Shown: positions 51,637 to 58,849 of the stretch, piece by piece
Layout of the letters: the number at the start of each line of letters is the position of its first letter
How positions within the stretch are numbered: the stretch's first letter is position 1
Source of the DNA: Allohahella marinimesophila
GTDB lineage: Bacteria; Pseudomonadota; Gammaproteobacteria; Pseudomonadales; Oleiphilaceae
NCBI RefSeq assembly: GCF_039538005.1
Contig: NZ_BAABBO010000011.1
Location: forward strand, 248,001 to 312,000
DNA length: 64,000 nucleotides
Direction: 5' to 3'
Position numbers and translations under genes: made by a program
The notes under the pieces: generated by a model
What the model was told of the DNA's origin: nothing
Databases searched by the model: none
Seen by the model: the letters and a program-made list of their open reading frames with translations, nothing else

Positions 51637-52835
51637 GACTGAGGCTCCGTCAGCACGGCATCTGGTTTATTCTGCCGACCGGCGTATGTGGTTCTGTCTG
51701 CTTCGGCCTGGGCGGCTTGCGCCGCTTTGCGGTCTTCATACTCCGCGCGCAGGCGTCGCAGTAGCACCAGTTCGGACTGGAAATCGACGTAGTGCGGCAG
51801 CTTGAGGTGCGACACAAAGCCGGACGCGTCGAGGTTGTCACAGTGGGCGAGTACAAATTCCTCATCCTGAGCGGGTGATTCCGCTTCTTCTCCAAGTTCC
51901 CGCGCACGCAAGGCCCTGTCGACCAGCGCCATGGCCATCGCCTTGCGCTCGCTTCGGCCAAACACCAGACCATAGCCCCGCGTGAAGCGTGGTTTGGTGG
52001 TACCGTCGCCAGAGAACTGGTTGATCATGTCGCACTCGGTGACTTCGATATCGCCGATAACCACCGGGAAGCCGAGCTCCTCAGGGACAATCTCGACGGC
52101 GACATCACCACTGCGGATTTCTCCGGCAAAGGGGTGATTGCGACCGTAGCCACGTTGGGTGGAGTAGGCCAACGCCAGCAGGAAGCCTTCGTCACCTCGC
52201 GCCAGCGCCTGAAGGCGGACGTCGCGAGGGGCTGGAAAGCTCAAGGGGTCTCTGGTGAGATCGCCTGGTACTTCAGGCTCATCAGAGGCGGGGCGCGCTG
52301 CAGAGGCTGCCTCGATCAAGCCTTCACGATTCAGCAACTCGAGAATCTTGGGGCAGGGCTCAACCGTCTCATCGGCCATGGCGGCAGACTGAACACCTGC
52401 GTCAGCTGAGTTCGGGTCGGTCTCGGCGTCTGCCAGCAGCGTGAAATCAAGCAGCCTGTGGCTATAGTCATAGGTAGGGCCGAGCACCTGACCGCCAGGA
52501 AGGTCCTTGAAGCTGGCAGAAATTCTACGACGAACGCTCATATCACTGCTCTCCATGGGCTTCGTACCATAGAGTCTTGGCAATGTGCTGCGGTAGGCCC
52601 GAAGCAGAAAGACGGCTTCGATGGGATCACCACTCGACTGCTTCAGTGCCAATGCCGCCAGCTCAGGATCGTACAGCGAACCTTCGGTCATGACCCGGTC
52701 GACCGCAAGGCGAAGCTGTTCGCGAATCTGGTCGACCCGCAGGACGGGAATGCTGCGATCTCCGCGGCGATTATCAGCCAGCCAGCAGTGGGCGGCATCA
52801 ATGGCCTGTTCGCCACCTTTTACTGCGACGTACAT
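51633..52835 (-). CDS. phnI: C-P lyase core subunit PhnI
   Basis: 400 residues from the ATG at 52835, which follows a strong GAAGGAGG. Typical parts are MYVAVKGGEQAIDAAHCWL, DQIREQLRLAVDRVMTEGSLYDPELAALALKQ and QRGYGRNHPFAGEIRSG. It forms the PhnGHIJ core and links ribose to the phosphonate with PhnGHL. It is longer than E. coli PhnI (354) owing to a C-terminal Ala/Glu-rich tail and an insert near residues 130-200. It overlaps the phnH end by 16 bp. Confidence 0.95.
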   Translation of the reverse strand: MYVAVKGGEQAIDAAHCWLADNRRGDRSIPVLRVDQIREQLRLAVDRVMTEGSLYDPELAALALKQSSGDPIEAVFLLRAYRSTLPRLYGTKPMESSDMSVRRRISASFKDLPGGQVLGPTYDYSHRLLDFTLLADAETDPNSADAGVQSAAMADETVEPCPKILELLNREGLIEAASAARPASDEPEVPGDLTRDPLSFPAPRDVRLQALARGDEGFLLALAYSTQRGYGRNHPFAGEIRSGDVAVEIVPEELGFPVVIGDIEVTECDMINQFSGDGTTKPRFTRGYGLVFGRSERKAMAMALVDRALRARELGEEAESPAQDEEFVLAHCDNLDASGFVSHLKLPHYVDFQSELVLLRRLRAEYEDRKAAQAAQAEADRTTYAGRQNKPDAVLTEPQS

Positions 52836-53443
52836 GTTGCCTCCTTCGAAACAGATTCGGTGATAAGGGACAGGCGGGTAGTTCGAGGCAGCGCCATCAG
52901 TTGATGCCCAGCTGTCAGAATGAGATCCACCCCACAAGGGAAGGCCGCGCGATTGCTCTGCCACTGCGCAACCCATTCGGCGCCAATGCCATCCACAGCG
53001 ATGCTTCGCTCGGTATCGATACCCGGTCCTTCGAGTCGCAAGGGCTCCCCATGGGCCAGGGAGTCCAGCTGAACAATCAGGGTGCACGACCGATCTGGAT
53101 ACTCGTCAGACCCCTGGTCGAAGGTGCTCAGCGGCGTCGAAAGTGCTGGACCGACAATCGCAAAATCCGCTTCTGCAGCCTGTTCGGTATAAGGGCAGCC
53201 AGTATGAAAACGCAGCGCTTCGATGCTTGCATCCGTTCGCAGAGTCGGCTCGATCCAGACTTTGGTATCGAGATCTGCCAGCGCAAGACAGGCTTGCCAG
53301 GCAGCACTGTTCAGACCCGTTGGCGCCTCCAGATTCTCCAGGTCGAACGTGCGTCCTGGTTCAGCCATTGCACCGAGAATATGACGGAAAATCTGCTGCG
53401 ACTGTGTACAGGCATCCTGCAGGCCACTGACCATCGTGCTCAT
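52820..53443 (-). CDS. phnH: C-P lyase core subunit PhnH
   Basis: 207 residues matching PhnH: SQQIFRHILGAMAEPGRTFDL near the start, then FHTGCPYTEQAAEADFAIV and EPLRLEGPGIDTERSI; the protein ends with CGVDLILTAGHQLMALPRTTRL. PhnH is a structural subunit of the PhnGHIJ core with a PLP-transferase-like fold but no cofactor. It overlaps phnG by 4 bp at its start and phnI by 16 bp at its end. Confidence 0.95.
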   Translation of the reverse strand: MSTMVSGLQDACTQSQQIFRHILGAMAEPGRTFDLENLEAPTGLNSAAWQACLALADLDTKVWIEPTLRTDASIEALRFHTGCPYTEQAAEADFAIVGPALSTPLSTFDQGSDEYPDRSCTLIVQLDSLAHGEPLRLEGPGIDTERSIAVDGIGAEWVAQWQSNRAAFPCGVDLILTAGHQLMALPRTTRLSLITESVSKEATCTSQ

Positions 53444-53913
53444 TCTGATTCCCCTCTGACCATGGTCATGAAGTTGACTTTCGTGGCGGCGGCACGCCGT
53501 GACTCATCGTCGCGCTGAGCCAGCCAGGCTTGTTCGAGTGGTGCGATGAGTGCGGCTTCATGAGTAGCCGGATCAAGCTGTAACAGAAGGTCGAATATGG
53601 CAGCCAGTTCGGCATGACGGCGCTTTCGCCCGGACACATAGCCGAAGCCACGGACGCCCGACTCGTCTTCGACTGCGCAACGTGTCATGGTCATCTCGCC
53701 GACGTTGAAGGCGTCTCCAGTGCCCCCCATGCGGCCACGGACCAGCGCGAGCCCGCATTCCGGTTGACGGATAAACCTGAATTCAGGCAACTGTGGGAGT
53801 GTGCTGTAGTAGCGCTCCAAGGATGGTGTATCGGCTCGTGCGAGCACGCTGATCACGCGCTGTCTCTGGCGCGTCTCAGGGCTGCTCTCGCGCAAGGCGG
53901 AATCATTGCTCAT
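53440..53913 (-). CDS. phnG: C-P lyase core subunit PhnG
   Basis: 157 residues matching PhnG: RQRVISVLARADTPSLERYYST, then RQPECGLALVRGRMGGTGDAFNVGEMTMTRC and GYVSGRKRRHAELAAIFD. It is an obligate member of the PhnGHIJ core and may carry ribosyl-transfer activity with PhnI. Its start lies within the 3' end of phnF (11-bp overlap). Confidence 0.95.
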   Translation of the reverse strand: MSNDSALRESSPETRQRQRVISVLARADTPSLERYYSTLPQLPEFRFIRQPECGLALVRGRMGGTGDAFNVGEMTMTRCAVEDESGVRGFGYVSGRKRRHAELAAIFDLLLQLDPATHEAALIAPLEQAWLAQRDDESRRAAATKVNFMTMVRGESE

Positions 53914-54664
53914 GACAGGATTCTCTGATTGATGAAGTGTCTACCGCCGCTGGGGCGGAGTGCTCAGCCGTCGGCTGAACGCGATATTCAAAAGCGTCGC
54001 AGCGGCTGCGTGCGACGCTGTACTCAAGCACCGCACCGGTGCTGACACAGACGTTGTTGGAGCGGACTTTGAGTAAGGGCATGTTGCGAGGAAACTGCAG
54101 CAGTATCGACTCGCGCCTGGTCGGCATGACGGCCGAGATAAGGCCCTGACGCCGACTGAGGCGCCGCCCGAGATGTGTGCCGATACAGCCATGTAGCGAT
54201 CCACCCTGATATAGCCGAGCGATATCGGGTAGTTCGGTGGCATTCAGGTAATGGCTGATCAGTGTGACCGGGCGACCGTCCACGCTGCGAAGCGTCTCGA
54301 TCAACTGCACGGGACTACCGGGCGCGATCCACATGGCCTGGGCCAGCGCCTCATCGGCCGTCATCAATTTTCGATCGACAATACTGGCTTCTGCGTGATG
54401 GCCGGAGGCTTCGACTGACTCGGTAAATCGTGCTCTTGCCGCGATATCGTATTCCACCGCATGTTCGATAATCTGCGTGCCTCGCCCGTGCTGGCGCAGC
54501 AGCATGCCGGCGTCAATCAACTCATCCACGGCTCGGCGGAGGGTATGTCGGTTGATCGAGAAGCGTTGTGCCAGAACAGCTTCCGAGGGCAGATAATCTC
54601 CGCTACGAAAGTTCTGTCTGATCTCCTGCTCGAGTGCACGGGCAACTTCCTGATACACAGCCAT
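53903..54664 (-). CDS. phnF: GntR-family regulator PhnF
   Basis: 253 residues. An N-terminal GntR winged helix (YLPSEAVLAQRFSINRHTLRRAVDELIDAGML) is joined to a UTRA ligand domain of the HutC type (ARFTESVEASGHHAEASIVDRK, LRSVDGRPVTLISHYL). It is the likely local repressor of the phn operon, released by a phosphonate-related ligand. A perfect palindrome of HutC type lies 13 bp before its own ATG, and a weaker copy lies before phnC, which supports autoregulation. Located between phnE and phnG. Confidence 0.94.
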   Translation of the reverse strand: MAVYQEVARALEQEIRQNFRSGDYLPSEAVLAQRFSINRHTLRRAVDELIDAGMLLRQHGRGTQIIEHAVEYDIAARARFTESVEASGHHAEASIVDRKLMTADEALAQAMWIAPGSPVQLIETLRSVDGRPVTLISHYLNATELPDIARLYQGGSLHGCIGTHLGRRLSRRQGLISAVMPTRRESILLQFPRNMPLLKVRSNNVCVSTGAVLEYSVARSRCDAFEYRVQPTAEHSAPAAVDTSSIRESCHEQ

Positions 54665-54677
54665 CAGTAGCTCCCTG

Positions 54678-54691
54678 CTTGTCTAGACAAG
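54678..54691. promoter_or_regulatory. PhnF operator upstream of phnF
   Basis: CTTGTCTAGACAAG is a perfect 14-bp inverted repeat of the kind bound by HutC-subfamily GntR repressors. It sits between the phnE end and the phnF ribosome-binding site (GGGAG). An internal promoter or a roadblock for the phnCDE transcript is possible. Confidence 0.75.
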
Positions 54692-54710
54692 GCTGAGCAA
54701 AAAAACAGGC

Positions 54711-55508
54711 TCATATGAACCTCTTGCGTATGGCCTGTGAAGCGACATCGAGGGCCGACACCACCAGGATAATGATGATCATGATCGCGCAGGTTTGGGC
54801 GAACTGAAAACTGCGAATGTTCTCCCAGAGAAGCACGCCAATGCCGCCGGCACCGACCATCCCGACCACCGTGGCCGACCTGACATTCGATTCGAAACGA
54901 TAGAGCGCGTAGGAGATCCAGAGCGGCATGATCTGCGGAATGACACCAAAGATGACTTCCTGCAGCGCATTCGCGCCAGTGGCCCTGACGCCTTCTACCG
55001 GGCCAGGTTCAATCGCCTCGACAGCCTCGGCGAACAGCTTCGCAAGTACGCCGGTCGTGTGAACGAACAGCGCTAACACGCCTGCGAAAGGTCCAAGTCC
55101 GACTGCCACCACAAAAAGCATGGCAAAGACGATTTCATTGATGGCCCTGAATGAATCCATGACTCGACGCAGTGGCTGATGAATCCACCACGGGGTTATG
55201 TTTTCAGCACACAGAATACCGAAGGGTATGGCGAGAATTACTGCGAGCAGTGTGCCCCAGAGGGCGATTTGCACAGTGGCCACCATTTCTTCCAGATACA
55301 TCCGCCAATAAGTGAAATCTGGCGGAAAGAAATCAGCCGCAAAGGTGGCCATGTTGCCGCTGTCCGTGATGAGGTCCATCGGCCGCATTTCGGCGCCATT
55401 CCAGGACCAGACCAGGACCGCCAGCAGCAGACCCCAGCCCAGCAGGCGGAGCCAGCTGGTTTTCACTGGATCTTTAACGATCGGTGTGGGGGCTGTTACT
55501 GGCTGCAT
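54711..55508 (-). CDS. phnE: Phosphonate ABC transporter permease PhnE
   Basis: 265 residues from the ATG at 55508, which has GGGGAAAC before it. About six hydrophobic segments; the PhnE pattern is clear in EEMVATVQIALWGTLLAVILAIPFGILCAENI, LRRVMDSFRAINEIVFAMLFV and the EAA loop EGVRATGANALQEVIFGVIPQIMP. It forms the inner-membrane channel with PhnC and PhnD. Only one phnE copy is present. It is 13 bp after phnD. Confidence 0.95.
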   Translation of the reverse strand: MQPVTAPTPIVKDPVKTSWLRLLGWGLLLAVLVWSWNGAEMRPMDLITDSGNMATFAADFFPPDFTYWRMYLEEMVATVQIALWGTLLAVILAIPFGILCAENITPWWIHQPLRRVMDSFRAINEIVFAMLFVVAVGLGPFAGVLALFVHTTGVLAKLFAEAVEAIEPGPVEGVRATGANALQEVIFGVIPQIMPLWISYALYRFESNVRSATVVGMVGAGGIGVLLWENIRSFQFAQTCAIMIIIILVVSALDVASQAIRKRFI

Positions 55509-55521
55509 GCTGTTTCCCCGA

Positions 55522-56535
55522 CTACTGAATAGCAGCTTGCTGTTTTTCAATCACTGCCTGACGCTGACTCAGCTCATTGAGCTGCTTGTCGATCTCAGCA
55601 ATCTTTCCGGCTTTCTCGTCTTCAGCCAGGTTGGCATTCTGTTCGAGTTCCTGCTTGGTCTTGAACAGTTCAAGCTGACGGATTGGGAGCAGCTGATAAT
55701 TGCTTGATTCGATGAAGGGTGCCCACTGAAGAGCAGCCAGAACTTCTTTCTCGGCAGCATCTTCAGTGCCGTAGGTGAGAAAGAAGTCCTTGATCTTCGC
55801 CTTCACGTCTTCGGGCAATTCCTTGTTCCAGACAATTGGGTCAGCCGGAATGAGTGGAGACTTCCAGAGAACTTTCAGCTTGGCGTATTGCTCAGGATTG
55901 GTGATTTCGAGTCTGCGCATGCTCTCAGTATTGTTGGTCGCTACGTCGAGCTGACCATTGGCAACAGATAGCAGGTTGACTTCGTGGCTGGCATTGACCG
56001 TCCGCTTGAACGCTTTCTTGGCATCTACGCCATTCAGGGCAAACACGTAATAGCCTGGGACCAGATAGCCTGATGTAGAGTTTGGATCGCCATTACCGAA
56101 ATTCAGGTCTTTAGCGTTATCGAGCACGTCCTGCATCGTGTTCAGCTTCTCGTTGTCCTTGCGGGCAATAAGGAGTGACCAGTAGCCAGGATTGCCTTCA
56201 CTATCCACTGTCTGAGCAAAGATCTCGCCATTGGCACGATCAACGGCTTCCATGGCTGACTTGTTGCCGTACCAGGCCACATCGACCTTGCCGAAGCGCA
56301 TGCCCTGGATGATGCCGGCATAGTCAGAAGCAAAGAAAGCGTTGACCTCTATGCCCAGCTCTTCCTGCATATCGTCGAGGAAGGGCGTCCAGGTGGACTT
56401 GAGGTTCTGTGATGACTCTGTCGAGATGATGCCGAAGTTGATTTCCTCTACCTTTTTGTCTGCAGCCAGTGCAATGCCGCTGGTGGCCACTGCGATGCCG
56501 CTGGCGAGTGAAAGTGTGCGAAGCCAATGTTTCAT
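55522..56535 (-). CDS. phnD: Phosphonate-binding periplasmic protein PhnD
   Basis: 337 residues with a signal peptide ending ASGIALA-AD. The mature protein starts VEEINFGIISTESSQNLKSTWTPFLDDM, and GMRFGKVDVAWYGNKSAMEAV, GNPGYWSLLIARKDN, and FGNGDPNSTSGYLVPGYYVF are typical ligand-loop regions of PhnD. Its C-terminal ~45 residues (LAEDEKAGKIAEIDKQLNELSQRQAVIEKQQ) are a predicted coiled coil not normally needed for binding. It delivers phosphonates to PhnCE. Confidence 0.95.
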   Translation of the reverse strand: MKHWLRTLSLASGIAVATSGIALAADKKVEEINFGIISTESSQNLKSTWTPFLDDMQEELGIEVNAFFASDYAGIIQGMRFGKVDVAWYGNKSAMEAVDRANGEIFAQTVDSEGNPGYWSLLIARKDNEKLNTMQDVLDNAKDLNFGNGDPNSTSGYLVPGYYVFALNGVDAKKAFKRTVNASHEVNLLSVANGQLDVATNNTESMRRLEITNPEQYAKLKVLWKSPLIPADPIVWNKELPEDVKAKIKDFFLTYGTEDAAEKEVLAALQWAPFIESSNYQLLPIRQLELFKTKQELEQNANLAEDEKAGKIAEIDKQLNELSQRQAVIEKQQAAIQ

Positions 56536-56585
56536 GTCAGTTCTCCTGAACCTGGGTTGAGTCGATTTCTTATGGTGCGAAGTGA

Positions 56586-57413
56586 TCAGGCGATCGCCAG
56601 ACCACCAGCAATTTTGAGCGGAGCTCTAGCCGGTAGTGCCGGTTCGTCGTTGAAAGTGGTCGTGCCGTAAATGGCGTTAAGGCGTGCGGGGGTCAGCATG
56701 GCTGAGGGGCCATCGAACACGATATGGCCGTCCTTCAGTGCTATCGCCCTGGGGCAGAACTTGCAGGCGTAGTCGACTTGATGCAGCGTCACGACAACCG
56801 TCTTGCCATCACGCTCGTTGATGTCTGCCAATATCTCCATCACCTTGCGCGAAGATTCCGGGTCGAGCGATGCAATGGGCTCGTCAGCCAGTATCAGTTC
56901 AGCTTGCTGGGTGAGGGCGCGGGCGATGGCGACGCGCTGCTGCTGCCCACCGGATAGTCGAGAGGCTCGTTGATTGACGAAGGCATCCATACCGACGCGA
57001 CGCAATGACTCCAGCGCCAGCGCCTGCTCTTCCTTGGTAAAGAAGCTGAGGCAACCCCGCCAGGTAGAAATCCGTCCCAGCGCTCCGATAAGCACGTTGC
57101 TCATGACACTCATGCGATTGACGAGGTTGTATTGCTGAAAGATGTAGCCAATCTTCGAGCGCGTCTGACGCACGTCGGAGTCAAGTTTTCCCTTCACCTG
57201 CACCGGGCTGCCGAGTACGTCTATGCGACCCTGTTCGCGGTCACCCTGCGAGAGTCCGGAAAGATGTCGAAGCAGGGTAGATTTGCCGGAACCGGATGGG
57301 CCGATAAGGGCCACCATTTCGCCAGGTGCAATAGACAGACTGATATCGTGTAGTGCCTTTCCACCCTTGCCGAAGGTTTTGGATAGATTGGTGACGCGAA
57401 TAACTGATTCCAT
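56586..57413 (-). CDS. phnC: Phosphonate ABC transporter ATP-binding protein PhnC
   Basis: 275 residues, first gene of the phn operon. ABC motifs: Walker A GPSGSGKSTLLRHL, Q-loop FQQYNLVNRMSV, signature LSGGQQQRVAIARAL and Walker B LILADEPIASLDP, with LHQVDYA as switch. PhnC-specific blocks (QYNLVNRMSVMSNVLIGALG) are present. It powers phosphonate import through PhnE. Its promoter region has a Pho box and a PhnF-like site. Confidence 0.96.
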   Translation of the reverse strand: MESVIRVTNLSKTFGKGGKALHDISLSIAPGEMVALIGPSGSGKSTLLRHLSGLSQGDREQGRIDVLGSPVQVKGKLDSDVRQTRSKIGYIFQQYNLVNRMSVMSNVLIGALGRISTWRGCLSFFTKEEQALALESLRRVGMDAFVNQRASRLSGGQQQRVAIARALTQQAELILADEPIASLDPESSRKVMEILADINERDGKTVVVTLHQVDYACKFCPRAIALKDGHIVFDGPSAMLTPARLNAIYGTTTFNDEPALPARAPLKIAGGLAIA

Positions 57414-57501
57414 AGAGCCTCTCGATGCCAGGCGTCAGATAACGCGACCGGCGTATTGATTCGAAGGGCCCCAGTATCGGGACGGGATGTGACACTGCCA
57501 T

Positions 57502-57515
57502 GTCGTCTAGATGAC
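57502..57515. promoter_or_regulatory. PhnF-like operator upstream of phnC
   Basis: GTCGTCTAGATGAC is a near-perfect inverted repeat (one mismatched pair) centred on the same TCTAGA core as the perfect site before phnF. It lies about 90 bp upstream of the phnC start and overlaps the downstream edge of the Pho box by 5 bp, so repressor and activator may compete. Confidence 0.55.
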
Positions 57516-57528
57516 TCATTTATGACAG
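57511..57528 (-). promoter_or_regulatory. Pho box upstream of phnC
   Basis: Read on the minus strand, CTGTCATAAATGAGTCAT matches 16 of 18 positions of the Pho-box consensus, with a perfect first half. It points toward phnC, ending about 98 bp before its ATG. This places the phn operon under PhoB activation, as with pst in this window. Confidence 0.82.
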
Positions 57529-57567
57529 TGAGATGAAAAGGCTGGAAGTGGGGCGGACAACTCGCGG

Positions 57568-58830
57568 CTAGAGGCTGGCGGCCAGGCCTCTGCCAGCGAG
57601 ATAGCCACCGGTCCAGGCGGCCTGAAAATTGAAACCACCGGTCAGGGCATCGATGTCGATGACTTCGCCAGCCAGGTAGAGCCCCGGGAATCGCCGGGCG
57701 GCGAAGCTGCGGAAGTCGACTTCGGAACGTGCAACACCGCCAGCGGTCACGAATTCGTCCTTATTGGTGCTCTTGCCGTTGATCTTCAGAAGACTGTTGG
57801 TGAGCATATCAGCGAGCCGCTTCGCCTCCTCGCGCCCGAGATCCGCCCAACGTTGATCAGGGGCGACGCCGGCGTGCTCCGCAAGACTGGCAAAGAGTCG
57901 CGAGGGCAGCGAGAATGGATTGTTGCCAATTATTTTCTTTTTTGCCAGGGCAGGTCTGGCGAGATTGATCTGATCGATGGCTTCGGGGGTTGAGCATTGG
58001 CCAAGCCAGTTGATTCGTAGACCGAATTGATACTGGCAACCAGCCAGTTCTTTGGCGCCCCATGCCGACAATCGCAGGATGGCGGGCCCACTGACCCCAC
58101 GATGTGTGACGAGGAGTGGGCCATTCGCCTCGATCCCCGACCGTTTATCGGCTGATTCAATCTGCACGTGAGCATTCTGCACGCTCACGCCAGCAAGATC
58201 CCGCAAACGGGTATCACGGGTATCGAAGGCAAACAGTGATGGCACCGCCGGCACGATGTCGAGACCCAGCGCCGTCAATGATCGCCAGATGTGGGGACTG
58301 CTTCCGGAGCAGACGATGACGGCATCGCCCTCAAAGCGCTCGTGCCCAGCAGTAGAGACACACCAGCTCGATGCCGCATTTTCTGACGTTAATGGTAGCG
58401 CCTCGATGCTGCCGACCCTCTGGTTCATCAGCTGCCTGATGCCCAGACGATCAGCAGCTGAGATCAGTGCGTCGATTATTGTCTGGGAAGAATCGGTAAC
58501 AGGGAACATCCTGCCGTCCGCTTCGGTCTTCAGTGCGACGCCTTCTGCCTCGAACCAGGCGACGGTATCCATGGCGCCGAAGTGGTAGAAGGGGCCGAGC
58601 AGTTCTTTTTCGCCACGTGGATAAAAAGCGACGAGATCGCTCGCATCGGGGCAGTCGTGGGTGACATTGCAACGGCCGCCACCAGATATCTTTACCTTGC
58701 CCAAGGGTGATGAGCTGCCTTCGAGTATAGTGATGCGCGCTTCGCGTCCTGCCTCTTGAAAGGCAGTCGCCGCAGCAATCGCGGCGAAGTATCCGGCTGC
58801 CCCGCCACCAACGATCAGAATTTCCTTCAT
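57568..58830 (-). CDS. HI0933/YhiN-family flavoprotein
   Basis: 420 residues from the ATG at 58830. The N-terminal FAD-binding GGGAAGYFAAIAAA and the family motif GKVKISGGGRCNVTH identify the HI0933-like (YhiN) group; the C-terminus has GGFNFQAAWTGGYLAGRGLA. The biochemical role of this family is not settled in general. It is cytoplasmic. It lies 19 bp after the next flavoprotein gene on the same strand and 154 bp upstream of phnC. Confidence 0.92.
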   Translation of the reverse strand: MKEILIVGGGAAGYFAAIAAATAFQEAGREARITILEGSSSPLGKVKISGGGRCNVTHDCPDASDLVAFYPRGEKELLGPFYHFGAMDTVAWFEAEGVALKTEADGRMFPVTDSSQTIIDALISAADRLGIRQLMNQRVGSIEALPLTSENAASSWCVSTAGHERFEGDAVIVCSGSSPHIWRSLTALGLDIVPAVPSLFAFDTRDTRLRDLAGVSVQNAHVQIESADKRSGIEANGPLLVTHRGVSGPAILRLSAWGAKELAGCQYQFGLRINWLGQCSTPEAIDQINLARPALAKKKIIGNNPFSLPSRLFASLAEHAGVAPDQRWADLGREEAKRLADMLTNSLLKINGKSTNKDEFVTAGGVARSEVDFRSFAARRFPGLYLAGEVIDIDALTGGFNFQAAWTGGYLAGRGLAASL

Positions 58831-58849
58831 ACTACTTATGCACCGAACA

